Assembly (NCBI GenBank): GCA_022573285.1
Contig: JACZUF010000014.1
Coordinates: 1 to 64,000 of the forward strand
Reading direction: 5' to 3'
From: Chloroflexota bacterium
GTDB taxonomy: Bacteria; Chloroflexota; Dehalococcoidia; Lucifugimonadales; UBA3495
Length of the DNA stretch: 64,000 bases
Shown piece after piece: positions 38,062-47,400 of this stretch; positions within the stretch are counted from its first letter, which is position 1; each line of letters starts with the position of its first letter. The notes under the pieces are model-generated. The model did not search any database. It saw only the letters and a list, made by a program, of their open reading frames with translations, and had not been told where the DNA came from. Made by a program: the position numbers and the translations under genes.

Positions 38062-38201
38062 AATGACTGGTTAGGGAGTCGCCAACGGCCGAATATCAGG
38101 CGTGATATGGCCGGAAAGGCCAGGCTGCCGGCAAGTCGAATTGTAGCATAGGGGTTTGGTGGGGGCTATACTATCCACCACTCCAGAAGAGGTGCGATGT
38201 T

Positions 38202-38960
38202 ATGCCGCCGGAAGTGCGTGTCATTGGTGTCGAAGCCATGCCCGAGTTCAAGGAAGGGGACGACCTGGCGGGCCTGATGATCGACGCCGCCCAGGCCCAG
38301 GGCACGCCCATCGAGGCTGGAGACGTGCTGGTGGTGACCCAGAAAATTGTCTCCAAGGTCGAGGGCAAGGTGGTTAACATAAGTGACGTGGAGGCTTCGC
38401 CCCTGGCCATCGCCATCACCGAAGGCCACCGCCGGGACCCGCGGCACACCGAGTGGATCCTGCGGGAATCCAAACGCATCGTGCGCATGGACCATGGGGT
38501 GATCATCTCCGAGACCAAGCACGGGTTCTACTGCGCCAACGCCGGCATCGACGCGTCCAACATCCCGGGCAAAGACACCTTGGCCCTGCTGCCCGACGAC
38601 TCCGACGCCTCGGCCCGGGGCATCCGGCAGGCGGTGAAAGACCGGCTGGGCGTGGACGTGGCGGTGATCGTCTCCGACACCTTTGGCCGCCCCTGGCGCA
38701 ACGGCGCCACCGACGTGGCCATCGGCGTCGCCGGAATGGACCCCCTTCACAGCTATGTGGGCCAGACGGACAGCTTTGGCCATGAGCTGTTCACCACCGA
38801 GATCGCAGTCGCCGATGAACTGGCCGCCGCCGGGGAACTGGTGGGCGGCAAGGTGGCGGGCGTCCCCGTGAGCATCATCCGGGGTTACCCCTACATCCCC
38901 ATGGAAGACGCCAGCATCCAGCGTTTGCTGCGGGGGTCTGATAAGGACCTGTTTCGCTAG
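38202..38960 (+). CDS. cofE: Coenzyme F420-0:L-glutamate ligase
   Basis: GDVLVVTQKIVSKVEGKVV, DHGVIISETKHGFYCANAGID, VIVSDTFGRPWRNGATDVAIGVAG. Confidence 0.93.
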   Translation: MPPEVRVIGVEAMPEFKEGDDLAGLMIDAAQAQGTPIEAGDVLVVTQKIVSKVEGKVVNISDVEASPLAIAITEGHRRDPRHTEWILRESKRIVRMDHGVIISETKHGFYCANAGIDASNIPGKDTLALLPDDSDASARGIRQAVKDRLGVDVAVIVSDTFGRPWRNGATDVAIGVAGMDPLHSYVGQTDSFGHELFTTEIAVADELAAAGELVGGKVAGVPVSIIRGYPYIPMEDASIQRLLRGSDKDLFR

Positions 38961-38995
38961 GGCCATTAGTTTCAGCCAGACCCATTCCATCTTAT

Positions 38996-39221
38996 TGTCA
39001 TTCTGAAGCGTTCCCGATGCGTCGGGAAAGAATCTCGTTCCTGTTGGGCCAGGCCTGATCAAGAACAAAGAGACCCTTCGCTCCACTCAGGGTGACAGTG
39101 GGGGAGAAGGATTCGGTTACACACACCGCTGTCATTCTGAGGCGTCAGCCGAAGAATCCCGTTACCACCAGCCCTGCACTTATCAAGAACAAAGAGGCCC
39201 TTCGCTCCACTCAGCGTGGCA
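38996..39221. repeat. Two imperfect tandem copies of a TGTCATTCTGA...AAGAACAAAGAG(A/G)CCCTTCGCTCCACTCAG repeat
   Basis: Copy 1 about 38996-39098; copy 2 about 39131-39221. Confidence 0.75.
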
Positions 39222-39240
39222 TCGGCGGTGAACGGCCGTC

Positions 39241-40368
39241 TTACCCTTGCCCGGCATCGTCCGAGGAGGCGTCGTCACCGGCGAACAGCGGCAGTTGCTG
39301 CTCCTCCGGCTCCGCGGCTTCCGAAGTGTCTCCAAAGTTGGTGACGCCGACGCCCAGCAGCCGGAAGGTCCGCCCCGGTTCCAACTCCGCCGACAACAAC
39401 GCCCAGGCCGTCTCTTTGATCGGCTCTTCGGCATTGGTATGGTAGGGCAGGGTGGACTGGCGGGTGAAGGTGGTGAAGTCGGCCAGCCGCAGCTTCACCG
39501 TGACCGTCCGGCCCTTGAGGCCCTTGCGCTCCAACTGGTGGGCCACTCCGACCGCCTGGCGTTCCACCACGCTTCTCAATTCGGCCTCGTCGCCGACGTC
39601 GTTGGCGAAGGTGGTCTCCGAGGACAGTGATTTGGCGGCGCGCTCGGTGTGCACCGGCTCATCGTCCTGCCCCATCGCCTTGTCGCGGACGCCGGCGGCG
39701 CGCTGACCGAACATCCGGGCGAACCACTCCAGGGGTTGCTCCGCCAACTGGCCGATGGTCTCGATGCCCTCCCGGTGCAGCCGTTCCGCGGTCTTGGGGC
39801 CGATGCCCCACAGCTTGTTCACGGACAACGGCGCCAGGAACGCCGCTTCGTCTCCGGGCTGGACCACCACCAGACCGTCGGGCTTGTCCAGGTCCGAGCC
39901 GATCTTGGCCACCGTCTTGCAGGTGCCGACACCCACGGACAGGACCATCCCAGTCTCATCGGCGATACGGCGCTTGAGGTCCAGGGCGATTGCCAGAGGG
40001 GCCTGTCCGGCTTCGACCACGGCCGTCACGTCCAGATATGCTTCGTCGAGGGAAAGGGGTTCCACCAAGCCGGTCAGGTCCCGAAATATCGCCATCACCT
40101 CGCCCGACTTCTCCCGGTAGCGGCCGAACCTGGGAGGAACGATTATCCCCTGGGGGCAACGGTTCACGGCCGTCCGCATGGGCATGGCCGAGTGCACGCC
40201 AAACTCCCTGGCCTCGTAGGAAGCGGTGGCGACCACGCCCCTATTCTCCGGGCGGCCGCCGACCAGCACCGGCTTGCCCGCCAATTCCGGGTTGTCCAAC
40301 TGCTCTACGGTGGCGTAGAAGGCGTCCAGGTCGGCGTGGATGATGTGCCGCAATTGCCGAGACCTCAA
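39241..40368 (-). CDS. dinB: DNA polymerase IV (Y family)
   Basis: IIHADLDAFYATVEQLDNPELAGKPVLVGG, PLSLDEAYLDVT, LSVGVGTCKTVAKIGSDLDKPDGLVVV. Confidence 0.95.
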   Translation of the reverse strand: MRSRQLRHIIHADLDAFYATVEQLDNPELAGKPVLVGGRPENRGVVATASYEAREFGVHSAMPMRTAVNRCPQGIIVPPRFGRYREKSGEVMAIFRDLTGLVEPLSLDEAYLDVTAVVEAGQAPLAIALDLKRRIADETGMVLSVGVGTCKTVAKIGSDLDKPDGLVVVQPGDEAAFLAPLSVNKLWGIGPKTAERLHREGIETIGQLAEQPLEWFARMFGQRAAGVRDKAMGQDDEPVHTERAAKSLSSETTFANDVGDEAELRSVVERQAVGVAHQLERKGLKGRTVTVKLRLADFTTFTRQSTLPYHTNAEEPIKETAWALLSAELEPGRTFRLLGVGVTNFGDTSEAAEPEEQQLPLFAGDDASSDDAGQG

Positions 40369-40526
40369 CTACCCAAAAACTTAGGCCGGGATATCTTATT
40401 TTACTGCGGTTGGCGGCACGGGTCAGCCAGCCGGTTTCAGGTCGATTTCAGGTGATTGATCGGGATAATCACCGGATTGTCACGGGCCGGTTCGGTATCT
40501 TCGGGGAAGGACCATTGATTTCGATG

Positions 40527-40555
40527 TTGACGGAACAGGGGCGCGAGTGTATAAC
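40527..40555 (+). promoter_or_regulatory. Putative promoter TTGACG-N17-TATAAC upstream of the TetR/MMPL genes
   Basis: TTGACG 40527-40532, TATAAC 40550-40555; imperfect palindrome ACGAACATTCAT immediately downstream. Confidence 0.5.
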
Positions 40556-40606
40556 CGAACGAACATTCATTTTTAAAAGCGAACCGCCGTTTTTTATAGG
40601 TGTGCG

Positions 40607-41230
40607 ATGCCAAAGGTAAGTGATGCCCATATAGAAGCCCGTCACCAGCAGATATTGGAGGCGGCAAGGGCCTGCTTTGCCCGGCAGGGATTTCACCAGA
40701 CCAGCATCCAGGACATCTGCCGGGAAGCGGAATTGAGTCCCGGAGCGGTCTACAAGTATTTCCCGAGCAAAGAACACATCATCGCCGCCAGCTGTTTGGA
40801 CTGCCAGCAGGCTGGCATGGAGATGATCGAGTCGGCCAGGTCCCAGGGCGGGACGGCGCTACAGGCCCTCGATTTCCTAGTCGAACATGGATTCGGCATG
40901 CTCGATCAAGAGGAATCCCGGGAATTTATGATGATGAGCGTCCAGCTATGGTCGGAGGCGTTGCGCAGCTCCGAAGTAAAGGACGCTCTGTTGTCCGGGT
41001 CGTACGACACCTGGGTGCAGGGTCTGGCGGGATTATTCGAACAGGCCCAGAAAGAGGGCGATGTGGACCCTGGTCTGGACGCAACCTCATTTGCCCGGAT
41101 CATGTTTGGCCTGTGGCACGGACTACTCCTGCACAAGTCGCTGGACCCGGACATCGATGTCAATGCCTGTGCAAAATTGATGCAGGTCTTATACCACGGG
41201 ATATTCAGGACACCGGCGGAAACTCCATAG
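40607..41230 (+). CDS. TetR/AcrR-family transcriptional regulator
   Basis: RHQQILEAARACFARQGFHQTSIQDICREAELSPGAVYKYFPSKEHII. Confidence 0.95.
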   Translation: MPKVSDAHIEARHQQILEAARACFARQGFHQTSIQDICREAELSPGAVYKYFPSKEHIIAASCLDCQQAGMEMIESARSQGGTALQALDFLVEHGFGMLDQEESREFMMMSVQLWSEALRSSEVKDALLSGSYDTWVQGLAGLFEQAQKEGDVDPGLDATSFARIMFGLWHGLLLHKSLDPDIDVNACAKLMQVLYHGIFRTPAETP

Positions 41231-41279
41231 CAGCGGCGTCCGATTCAGATAGGGAACACAAATTGGGAGGAAATGACCG

Positions 41280-43511
41280 ATGGCGATGACTTTTTCAACG
41301 GAGAACCTGGCGAGAAGCAGCGCAACCCGTCCCTGGCGGGTGGTGGCAGTCTGGGTGTTCGTCTTTCTCGTGGGCGGATTTCTGATGGCCACGCTCCTTA
41401 AAGACGGCGAAACCACCGCGTTTGTCTTCACGGGCAATCCGGAGGTCAATCAGGGCTTGAAACTACTGGAGGACGAAATTCGGGGGCCCACCGGAACCAA
41501 CGAGATAGTTGTGATCGAATCATCGACTTTCACGGTTGATGACCCGCAGTTCCGGCAGGTGGTGGAGTCCTTGACCGCTAACCTGGCGCAGTTGGGTCCA
41601 GAGATCATCCGCTTGGAAACCCTGGGCAACTTCTACTCCACCGGCGCGACCCAATTGGTGTCCGGCGACCGCAAAACGACCCTTATCTCCTTCGTCATGG
41701 CCGGAGACTTCGACGACAACTCCGACAACATCCCCGATGTTGTGGACACGGTCCATGCGGCCCAGGGACAAAAAGGCTTCGGGATTTTAATCACCGGTCA
41801 GGCCACCATCGGTCTCGACCAACGGGAACTCGGCCAAGAGGACTTGCTAAAGGGTGAAATGTTCGGCATCCCAATCGCCCTAATCATCTTGATCGTGGTG
41901 CTGGGAGCCCTTGCGGCAGCGATTGTGCCCTTGGTGATGGCCATTGTGTCCATCGTGGTCGCCACAGGCGCGGCCGCCTTGGTGGGCCAGGTTTTCGAGC
42001 TGTCGTTCTTCGTGGAAAACATCATTACCATGATCGGACTGGCCGTGGGCATCGACTACTCCCTGTTTGTGATTTCCCGCTACCGTGAAGAGCGGGGCCG
42101 TGGGCTGGAGAAGATTGACGCCATCGCTCACGCCGGGGCAACGGCCACCCGGGCCGTGATATTCAGCGGCATGACCGTGGTGCTGGCCCTGCTCGGCATG
42201 TTGCTGATCCCCTTCAACATCTTCATCTCCATCGGCATCGGGGCAAGCCTGGTGGTGCTCGCCGCCATGGCGGCAGCCATGACGCTGTTGCCCGCCATAT
42301 TGGGCATCATGGGCGACAAGGTAAATTCCCTGAGGATTCCCTTCATCGGGAAGGGTCAGGCCAGCTTCGATCCCACCAAATCCAGTGGTTTCTGGGACAA
42401 GATCGTCCGGTTAGTCATGGCCCAGCCGGTAATAAGCCTATTACTATCCGGTGGACTATTGATCGCCGCAACGGTGCCTTTCTTCGGCATCAACACCGGG
42501 TTCGCCGGGGTATCCACTTTGCCAGATAAGCTGGAGTCCAAGCAGGCGTTCCTGGTGCTGGACGAGAAATTCTCCTTCGGGGAAGTCACCCCGGCCGAGA
42601 TCGTGATTCAAGGTGACATCGCATCGCCGGTGGTCCAAGCTAGTATTGATCGTCTGAGGGAACTCCTGGCCACCGATGCGGCTTTCAGCGAACCCAGGGA
42701 ACTGGAAATCTCCGACAGTGGCACCGTTGCCTTGTTGGCTGTGCCCGTGGCGGGAGATACATCCGGAGATGCCTCCATCGCGGCGGTAACACGCTTGCAT
42801 GATCTCTATGTGGTGGAAGCCTTCGCCGGCACCGACGCCAATGTTTACATAACCGGCGAGACGGCTTTCAACATCGAGTTCTTTGCCGTATCGGCCCGCT
42901 CGGCTTGGATCGTGTTCCCCTTCGTTCTGGGAGTCAGCTTCCTGCTGTTGACAGTGGTGTTCCGCTCCATACTGCTGCCAATCAAGGCCATCATCCTCAA
43001 CCTGTTGGCTGTGGGTGCCGCCTACGGCATCCTGGTGTTGGTCTTCCAGAAGGGATTCCTGGCCAGCGCATTCGGGTTCCAGGAGTCTCCCATCATCGAG
43101 GCCTGGATTCCGTTATTCCTGTTCACCATCCTGTTCGGGTTGTCCATGGACTACCACGTCTTCCTGCTGTCCCGCATCCGAGAGCGGTTCGACCAAACCC
43201 AGGACAATACCGAGTCGGTGGCCTTTGGCATCCGTTCCACCGGACGGCTGATCACCGGAGCGGCCCTGATCATGGTCGCCGTCTTCTGGGGATTCGCCAC
43301 GGGCTCCTTGGTGGGCCTGCAGCAGATGGGCTTCGGACTGGGCATAGCCATCCTGCTGGACGCCACCATCGTCCGGACCGTGATGGTGCCCGCGTCCATG
43401 AAGCTCTTGGGCAAGTGGAACTGGTACCTGCCCAATTGGCTGGAGTGGATTCCCAACGTGCGGTTCGAGCCCAAGAAACTGGCGCAGGCCCCAGCGCCCG
43501 CCGACGACTAA
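41280..43511 (+). CDS. MMPL/RND-family transporter
   Basis: IGLAVGIDYSLFVISRYREE; LFGLSMDYHVFLLSRIRERF; two 6-TM blocks with extracytoplasmic loops. Confidence 0.93.
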   Translation: MAMTFSTENLARSSATRPWRVVAVWVFVFLVGGFLMATLLKDGETTAFVFTGNPEVNQGLKLLEDEIRGPTGTNEIVVIESSTFTVDDPQFRQVVESLTANLAQLGPEIIRLETLGNFYSTGATQLVSGDRKTTLISFVMAGDFDDNSDNIPDVVDTVHAAQGQKGFGILITGQATIGLDQRELGQEDLLKGEMFGIPIALIILIVVLGALAAAIVPLVMAIVSIVVATGAAALVGQVFELSFFVENIITMIGLAVGIDYSLFVISRYREERGRGLEKIDAIAHAGATATRAVIFSGMTVVLALLGMLLIPFNIFISIGIGASLVVLAAMAAAMTLLPAILGIMGDKVNSLRIPFIGKGQASFDPTKSSGFWDKIVRLVMAQPVISLLLSGGLLIAATVPFFGINTGFAGVSTLPDKLESKQAFLVLDEKFSFGEVTPAEIVIQGDIASPVVQASIDRLRELLATDAAFSEPRELEISDSGTVALLAVPVAGDTSGDASIAAVTRLHDLYVVEAFAGTDANVYITGETAFNIEFFAVSARSAWIVFPFVLGVSFLLLTVVFRSILLPIKAIILNLLAVGAAYGILVLVFQKGFLASAFGFQESPIIEAWIPLFLFTILFGLSMDYHVFLLSRIRERFDQTQDNTESVAFGIRSTGRLITGAALIMVAVFWGFATGSLVGLQQMGFGLGIAILLDATIVRTVMVPASMKLLGKWNWYLPNWLEWIPNVRFEPKKLAQAPAPADD

Positions 43512-43791
43512 CCTAAACAACGGAGCTCAATCTGCGGAATGTAGGGGCAGGTTTGTAACCTGCCCTGCTCCGCGACAGTCATGTCCGAGAAAAGGCGGCG
43601 TCCCTCTCGCGTCGTCTAGGTTCTTGTAGATTGGCCAATGCGCGCAAAGGCTGGTTATAAACCCGCCCCTACATGTCTAATTCGCCGAGCCGTGGCGCGA
43701 GGCGGGCCGAGGCGATACAATACTCCCCGATTGGCGGCGCGGCGGCGTCCCGATTGGCAAACGAGAGTTCCAAGAGTTCTAAGGAGGCCTG

Positions 43792-45126
43792 ATGGCAACC
43801 ATACTAGAGGACTATATCGCCAAGCACCCCGGCTCCGCCCAGCGGCACCTGGAGGCTTCCAAACTGTTTCCCGACGGCGTTACCCACGATACCCGCTACG
43901 CCCAACCATTCCCGCTGTACATGACTCACGGCGAGGGGCCGCGAAAGTGGGACGTGGACGGCAACGAATACGTGGATTACGTGTCGGGCCACGGGGCGCT
44001 TTTGCTGGGACACTCTCACCCCGCCATCGCCGACGCCGTGAGCAAGCAGGTCCTGCGCGGCACCCACCTGGGCGCCTCAACGGAAGAGGAGGTCCGCTGG
44101 GCCAAGGCCATCAAGGCGCTGATGCCCTCCATCGAAAAGCTCCGGTTCCACAGCTCCGGCACCGAAGCGACTCTGATGGCCATGCGCTTGGCCCGCGCCT
44201 ATACCGGCAAGGACAAGATCATCAAGCTGCAGGACCATTTCCACGGTTGGCACGACTACGCCATGGCCGGTTCCGACCGCTCCGCCCCCGGCATCCCCGA
44301 AGCCAGTTGGGGCACCATGGTGGTAGTGCCGTCGGGTGACCTGAGCGCGGTTGAAGACGCCATCAAACGGGACCCGGACATCGCCGCCATCATTCTGGAA
44401 CCCACCGGCGCCCACTACGGCCAACTTCCCTTCGACACGCCCAATTATCTCAAGGGACTGCGGGAACTCACGGCCCAGAACGGGGTGGTCTTGATCTTCG
44501 ACGAGGTCGTTACCGGTTTCCGGGCCTCCCCCGGCGGCGCCCAGGTGCGCTACGGCATCAGCCCCGACCTGACCACCATGGCCAAGATCGTGGCGGGAGG
44601 ACTGCCCGGCGGGGCCATCGGCGGCAAGGCCGATATCATCGACATGATTGCCCACCGCAACGACCCGGACTGGGACAACACCCACCGCGTCTACCATCCC
44701 GGCACCTTCAACGGGAACCCACTATCCGCGGTGGCTGGGGCCACGGCCCTGGAGATGATCGCATCCCAGCCCATCAACCAGCAGGCCGACGCCATGGCCG
44801 CCAAGCTCAAGGCGGGACTCAACGAAGTGCTAAACCGGCTGGAGATCCCGGGTCACGCCCACGGCATCGCCTCGATGATCCACGTGGTACTGGCCGATTG
44901 TGATTGCGGCCGGGAGATCTGCACCATGTCCCACGCCAAGATCTCCGAGACCACCGCCTCTCCGGCGGTGACCGCCATGAAACGCGGCTTGCAGAACCGG
45001 GGCGTGGACATCATGGGCCGGGACGCCTTCTTGGTGTCCAGCACCCACACCGAAAAGGAGATCGACCAGACACTGAATGCCTTCCAAGAAACCATGACGG
45101 CGGTTCGGGCCGACGGGCTGATCTAA
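43792..45126 (+). CDS. Class III aminotransferase (glutamate-1-semialdehyde aminomutase-like)
   Basis: VDYVSGHGALLLGHSHPAIADAV, HSSGTEATLMAMRLAR, LIFDEVVTGFR, KIVAGGLPGGAIGG. Confidence 0.9.
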   Translation: MATILEDYIAKHPGSAQRHLEASKLFPDGVTHDTRYAQPFPLYMTHGEGPRKWDVDGNEYVDYVSGHGALLLGHSHPAIADAVSKQVLRGTHLGASTEEEVRWAKAIKALMPSIEKLRFHSSGTEATLMAMRLARAYTGKDKIIKLQDHFHGWHDYAMAGSDRSAPGIPEASWGTMVVVPSGDLSAVEDAIKRDPDIAAIILEPTGAHYGQLPFDTPNYLKGLRELTAQNGVVLIFDEVVTGFRASPGGAQVRYGISPDLTTMAKIVAGGLPGGAIGGKADIIDMIAHRNDPDWDNTHRVYHPGTFNGNPLSAVAGATALEMIASQPINQQADAMAAKLKAGLNEVLNRLEIPGHAHGIASMIHVVLADCDCGREICTMSHAKISETTASPAVTAMKRGLQNRGVDIMGRDAFLVSSTHTEKEIDQTLNAFQETMTAVRADGLI

Positions 45127-45234
45127 GGGCGATAGCCGTAGCGAAGGCGTTCAGCAAGTCGCTGATGCCCGCCGCTCCCAATTCTGGTAGAATTCCACAA
45201 TCCGAGTCCAAACCGCAATACGAGGTGATTCACC

Positions 45235-45963
45235 ATGCCTAGTTTTACCGACAAGCTGACCGTCGGCGGCAGCGAGATGGATATGTACGCCGCACTTCCA
45301 TCGGGTTCCGGGCCCCATCCAGCCGTCGTGATCGCCTTCCACGTGGGCGGGCTGGACGAGTTCGACAAGGCCATGGCCGACCGACTGGCCGAGGAGGGGT
45401 ACGTGGCCGTGGTGCCGGACCTTTTCCACCGGTTCTCCCAGGAAGTGATGGACGGGCCCCGATTGGACCGCCTGGGACACCTGAAGGATGCCGACATCAT
45501 CGCTGACATGAACGCCGCGGTTGATTTCCTCACCGGGAACTCCGCCATCGACAATGACCGCATCGGCGTCACCGGCTTCTGCATGGGCGGGCGCATCGCC
45601 TGGCTGATGGCCGCCACCAACCCCATCTTCAAGTGCACCGTCCCGTTCTACGGCGGAAATATCATGGGCAACTGGGGCCCCGGAGACACCCCATTCTCCA
45701 TGGCCGCCAAGATCAACTGCCCCATGCTCTTCCACTTCGGCTCGACGGACGGCAACCCATCGCCGGAAGACAAGGACAAACTGGATGCGGAGCTTACGCG
45801 CCTGGGCAAACCCCATGAGTTCCACTCCTACGAAGGGGCAGGGCACGCCTTCATGGACTTCACCAACCCGGAGCGCCATCACGAAGCGTCGGCCACGGCG
45901 GCCTGGCCTAGGACCATCGACTTCTTCAACAAACACCTGAAGGGCACCGCCGTTTCCGCCTAG
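45235..45963 (+). CDS. Dienelactone hydrolase-family protein
   Basis: GVTGFCMGGRIAWLMAATNP; C-terminal GAGHAFMDF. Confidence 0.92.
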   Translation: MPSFTDKLTVGGSEMDMYAALPSGSGPHPAVVIAFHVGGLDEFDKAMADRLAEEGYVAVVPDLFHRFSQEVMDGPRLDRLGHLKDADIIADMNAAVDFLTGNSAIDNDRIGVTGFCMGGRIAWLMAATNPIFKCTVPFYGGNIMGNWGPGDTPFSMAAKINCPMLFHFGSTDGNPSPEDKDKLDAELTRLGKPHEFHSYEGAGHAFMDFTNPERHHEASATAAWPRTIDFFNKHLKGTAVSA

Positions 45964-45996
45964 CGCTGTATATCGATAACTGATGAGAGGGGCTGA

Positions 45997-46728
45997 ATGC
46001 CGTCATATTGGGAAAAAGTACCGGTGAACGGGGCCGAGATGGACCTCTACGTCAGCGTTCCCGACGGCGACGGCCCCTTTCCAGCGGTGGTGGTCGCCCA
46101 ACATGCCAGCGGCGTGGACAAGTTCATCCAGGACATGACCGATAAACTGGCCGGTGAGGGCTACGCTGCCGTGGCCCCCGACCTTTTCCACCGGATTACC
46201 GACGAGATGGTGGAGAGCGCTGGAAAGTCCAAACGCGACCAACTCAGCGACCCGGAGATCGTCGACGACGTCAACGCCACGATTGGATTCCTACGCGGCC
46301 AATCGTCGGTGGACTTGGCCCGCGTCGGCGTGACCGGGTTCTGCATGGGAGGCCGGGTCACCTGGCTGGCCGCCGCCACCAATCCAATCTTCAAGGCCGC
46401 CGTGCCCTACTACGGCGGCAACATAATGGTCCCTTGGGGGAACGCCACCCAACCGCCCTTCGCAATCACGTCTGGGATAAAGTGCCCGGTGCTGTTCCAC
46501 TTCGGGGAGATCGACGAGAACCCGTCTCAGGAGGACATGCTGGCGCTGGACGCCGAGTTGACCAAGCACGGCGTCCAACATAAGTTCTACACCTATCCTG
46601 GAGCCAACCACGCCTTCATGAACCCGGCCAACCCGCAGCGGTACCAGAGAGCGGCGGCCGAGATGTCTTGGCCGAGGACCCTGGACTTCTTCGCCCAACA
46701 CCTGAAGGGCGCGGCGGTTGCCGGATAA
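45997..46728 (+). CDS. Dienelactone hydrolase-family protein (tandem paralogue)
   Basis: GVTGFCMGGRVTWLAAATNP; GANHAFMNPANPQRY. Confidence 0.92.
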   Translation: MPSYWEKVPVNGAEMDLYVSVPDGDGPFPAVVVAQHASGVDKFIQDMTDKLAGEGYAAVAPDLFHRITDEMVESAGKSKRDQLSDPEIVDDVNATIGFLRGQSSVDLARVGVTGFCMGGRVTWLAAATNPIFKAAVPYYGGNIMVPWGNATQPPFAITSGIKCPVLFHFGEIDENPSQEDMLALDAELTKHGVQHKFYTYPGANHAFMNPANPQRYQRAAAEMSWPRTLDFFAQHLKGAAVAG

Positions 46729-46786
46729 ATTCTACCGATTCTGACCCGGTCCATGCCTACTCAAGCAGACGAAGCAAGGAGAAACA

Positions 46787-47311
46787 ATGCCCCGCGTATC
46801 GCTAGATTTGGAAGTACCCGCCGACCTTGCGGTCGTTAAGACCACCGGCTGGAGGATCGCCTCTGGGCTGGTCCCGGGCGAACCCAACCAAGGCCTGGTA
46901 GCCGAGATGGGGGATAGCCCGGCCCGGCTGCCTGACTACGATGATTCCTGGTGGGAAAAGGACGCAAATGTCCAGGAGCGCCGCTCGGTTGGTTTCACAT
47001 TCGCTTGGTACCGCATCAAGATCACCATCCCCTCCGAGGTCAAGGGCGAGAAAGTGGCCGGAGGCCGCGTCTGGTTCGAGACCAACGTAGACAACTACGG
47101 CGAGGTCTACATCGACGGCAACATCGACCGGGACAAGTGGGTGGTTACGGGTAACAACACGCCCAAGCGCATCTTGATCGAAGACGCGGCAGTCCCCGGA
47201 ACGGAGCATGTCATCGCCGTTCTGGTGGCCAACGCGCCTTTGGGCGCGCCCGTGGGCACAATATTCATGCGGTACGCTACCCTAGCTTTTGAGCCGGCCC
47301 CCGGCGCATAA
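46787..47311 (+). CDS. Hypothetical protein resembling a galactose-binding / jelly-roll domain
   Basis: FTFAWYRIKITIPSEVKGEKVAGGRVWFETNVDNYGEVYIDGN resembles sugar-binding beta-sandwich domains. Confidence 0.6.
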   Translation: MPRVSLDLEVPADLAVVKTTGWRIASGLVPGEPNQGLVAEMGDSPARLPDYDDSWWEKDANVQERRSVGFTFAWYRIKITIPSEVKGEKVAGGRVWFETNVDNYGEVYIDGNIDRDKWVVTGNNTPKRILIEDAAVPGTEHVIAVLVANAPLGAPVGTIFMRYATLAFEPAPGA

Positions 47312-47400
47312 TCGATTCAACCGCACCAACGTGAGACCCGATTATCCGGCCGGCCGCCCGTTAACCAGGGGACCGGCCGTGTGGATTTACCGGAGGCGCC

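Noticed and set aside
36565-38151. Long plus-strand ORFs opposite hisA/hisH and the adenosyltransferase
   Set aside because: Antisense shadow ORFs in GC-rich DNA; the minus-strand proteins have clear family motifs.
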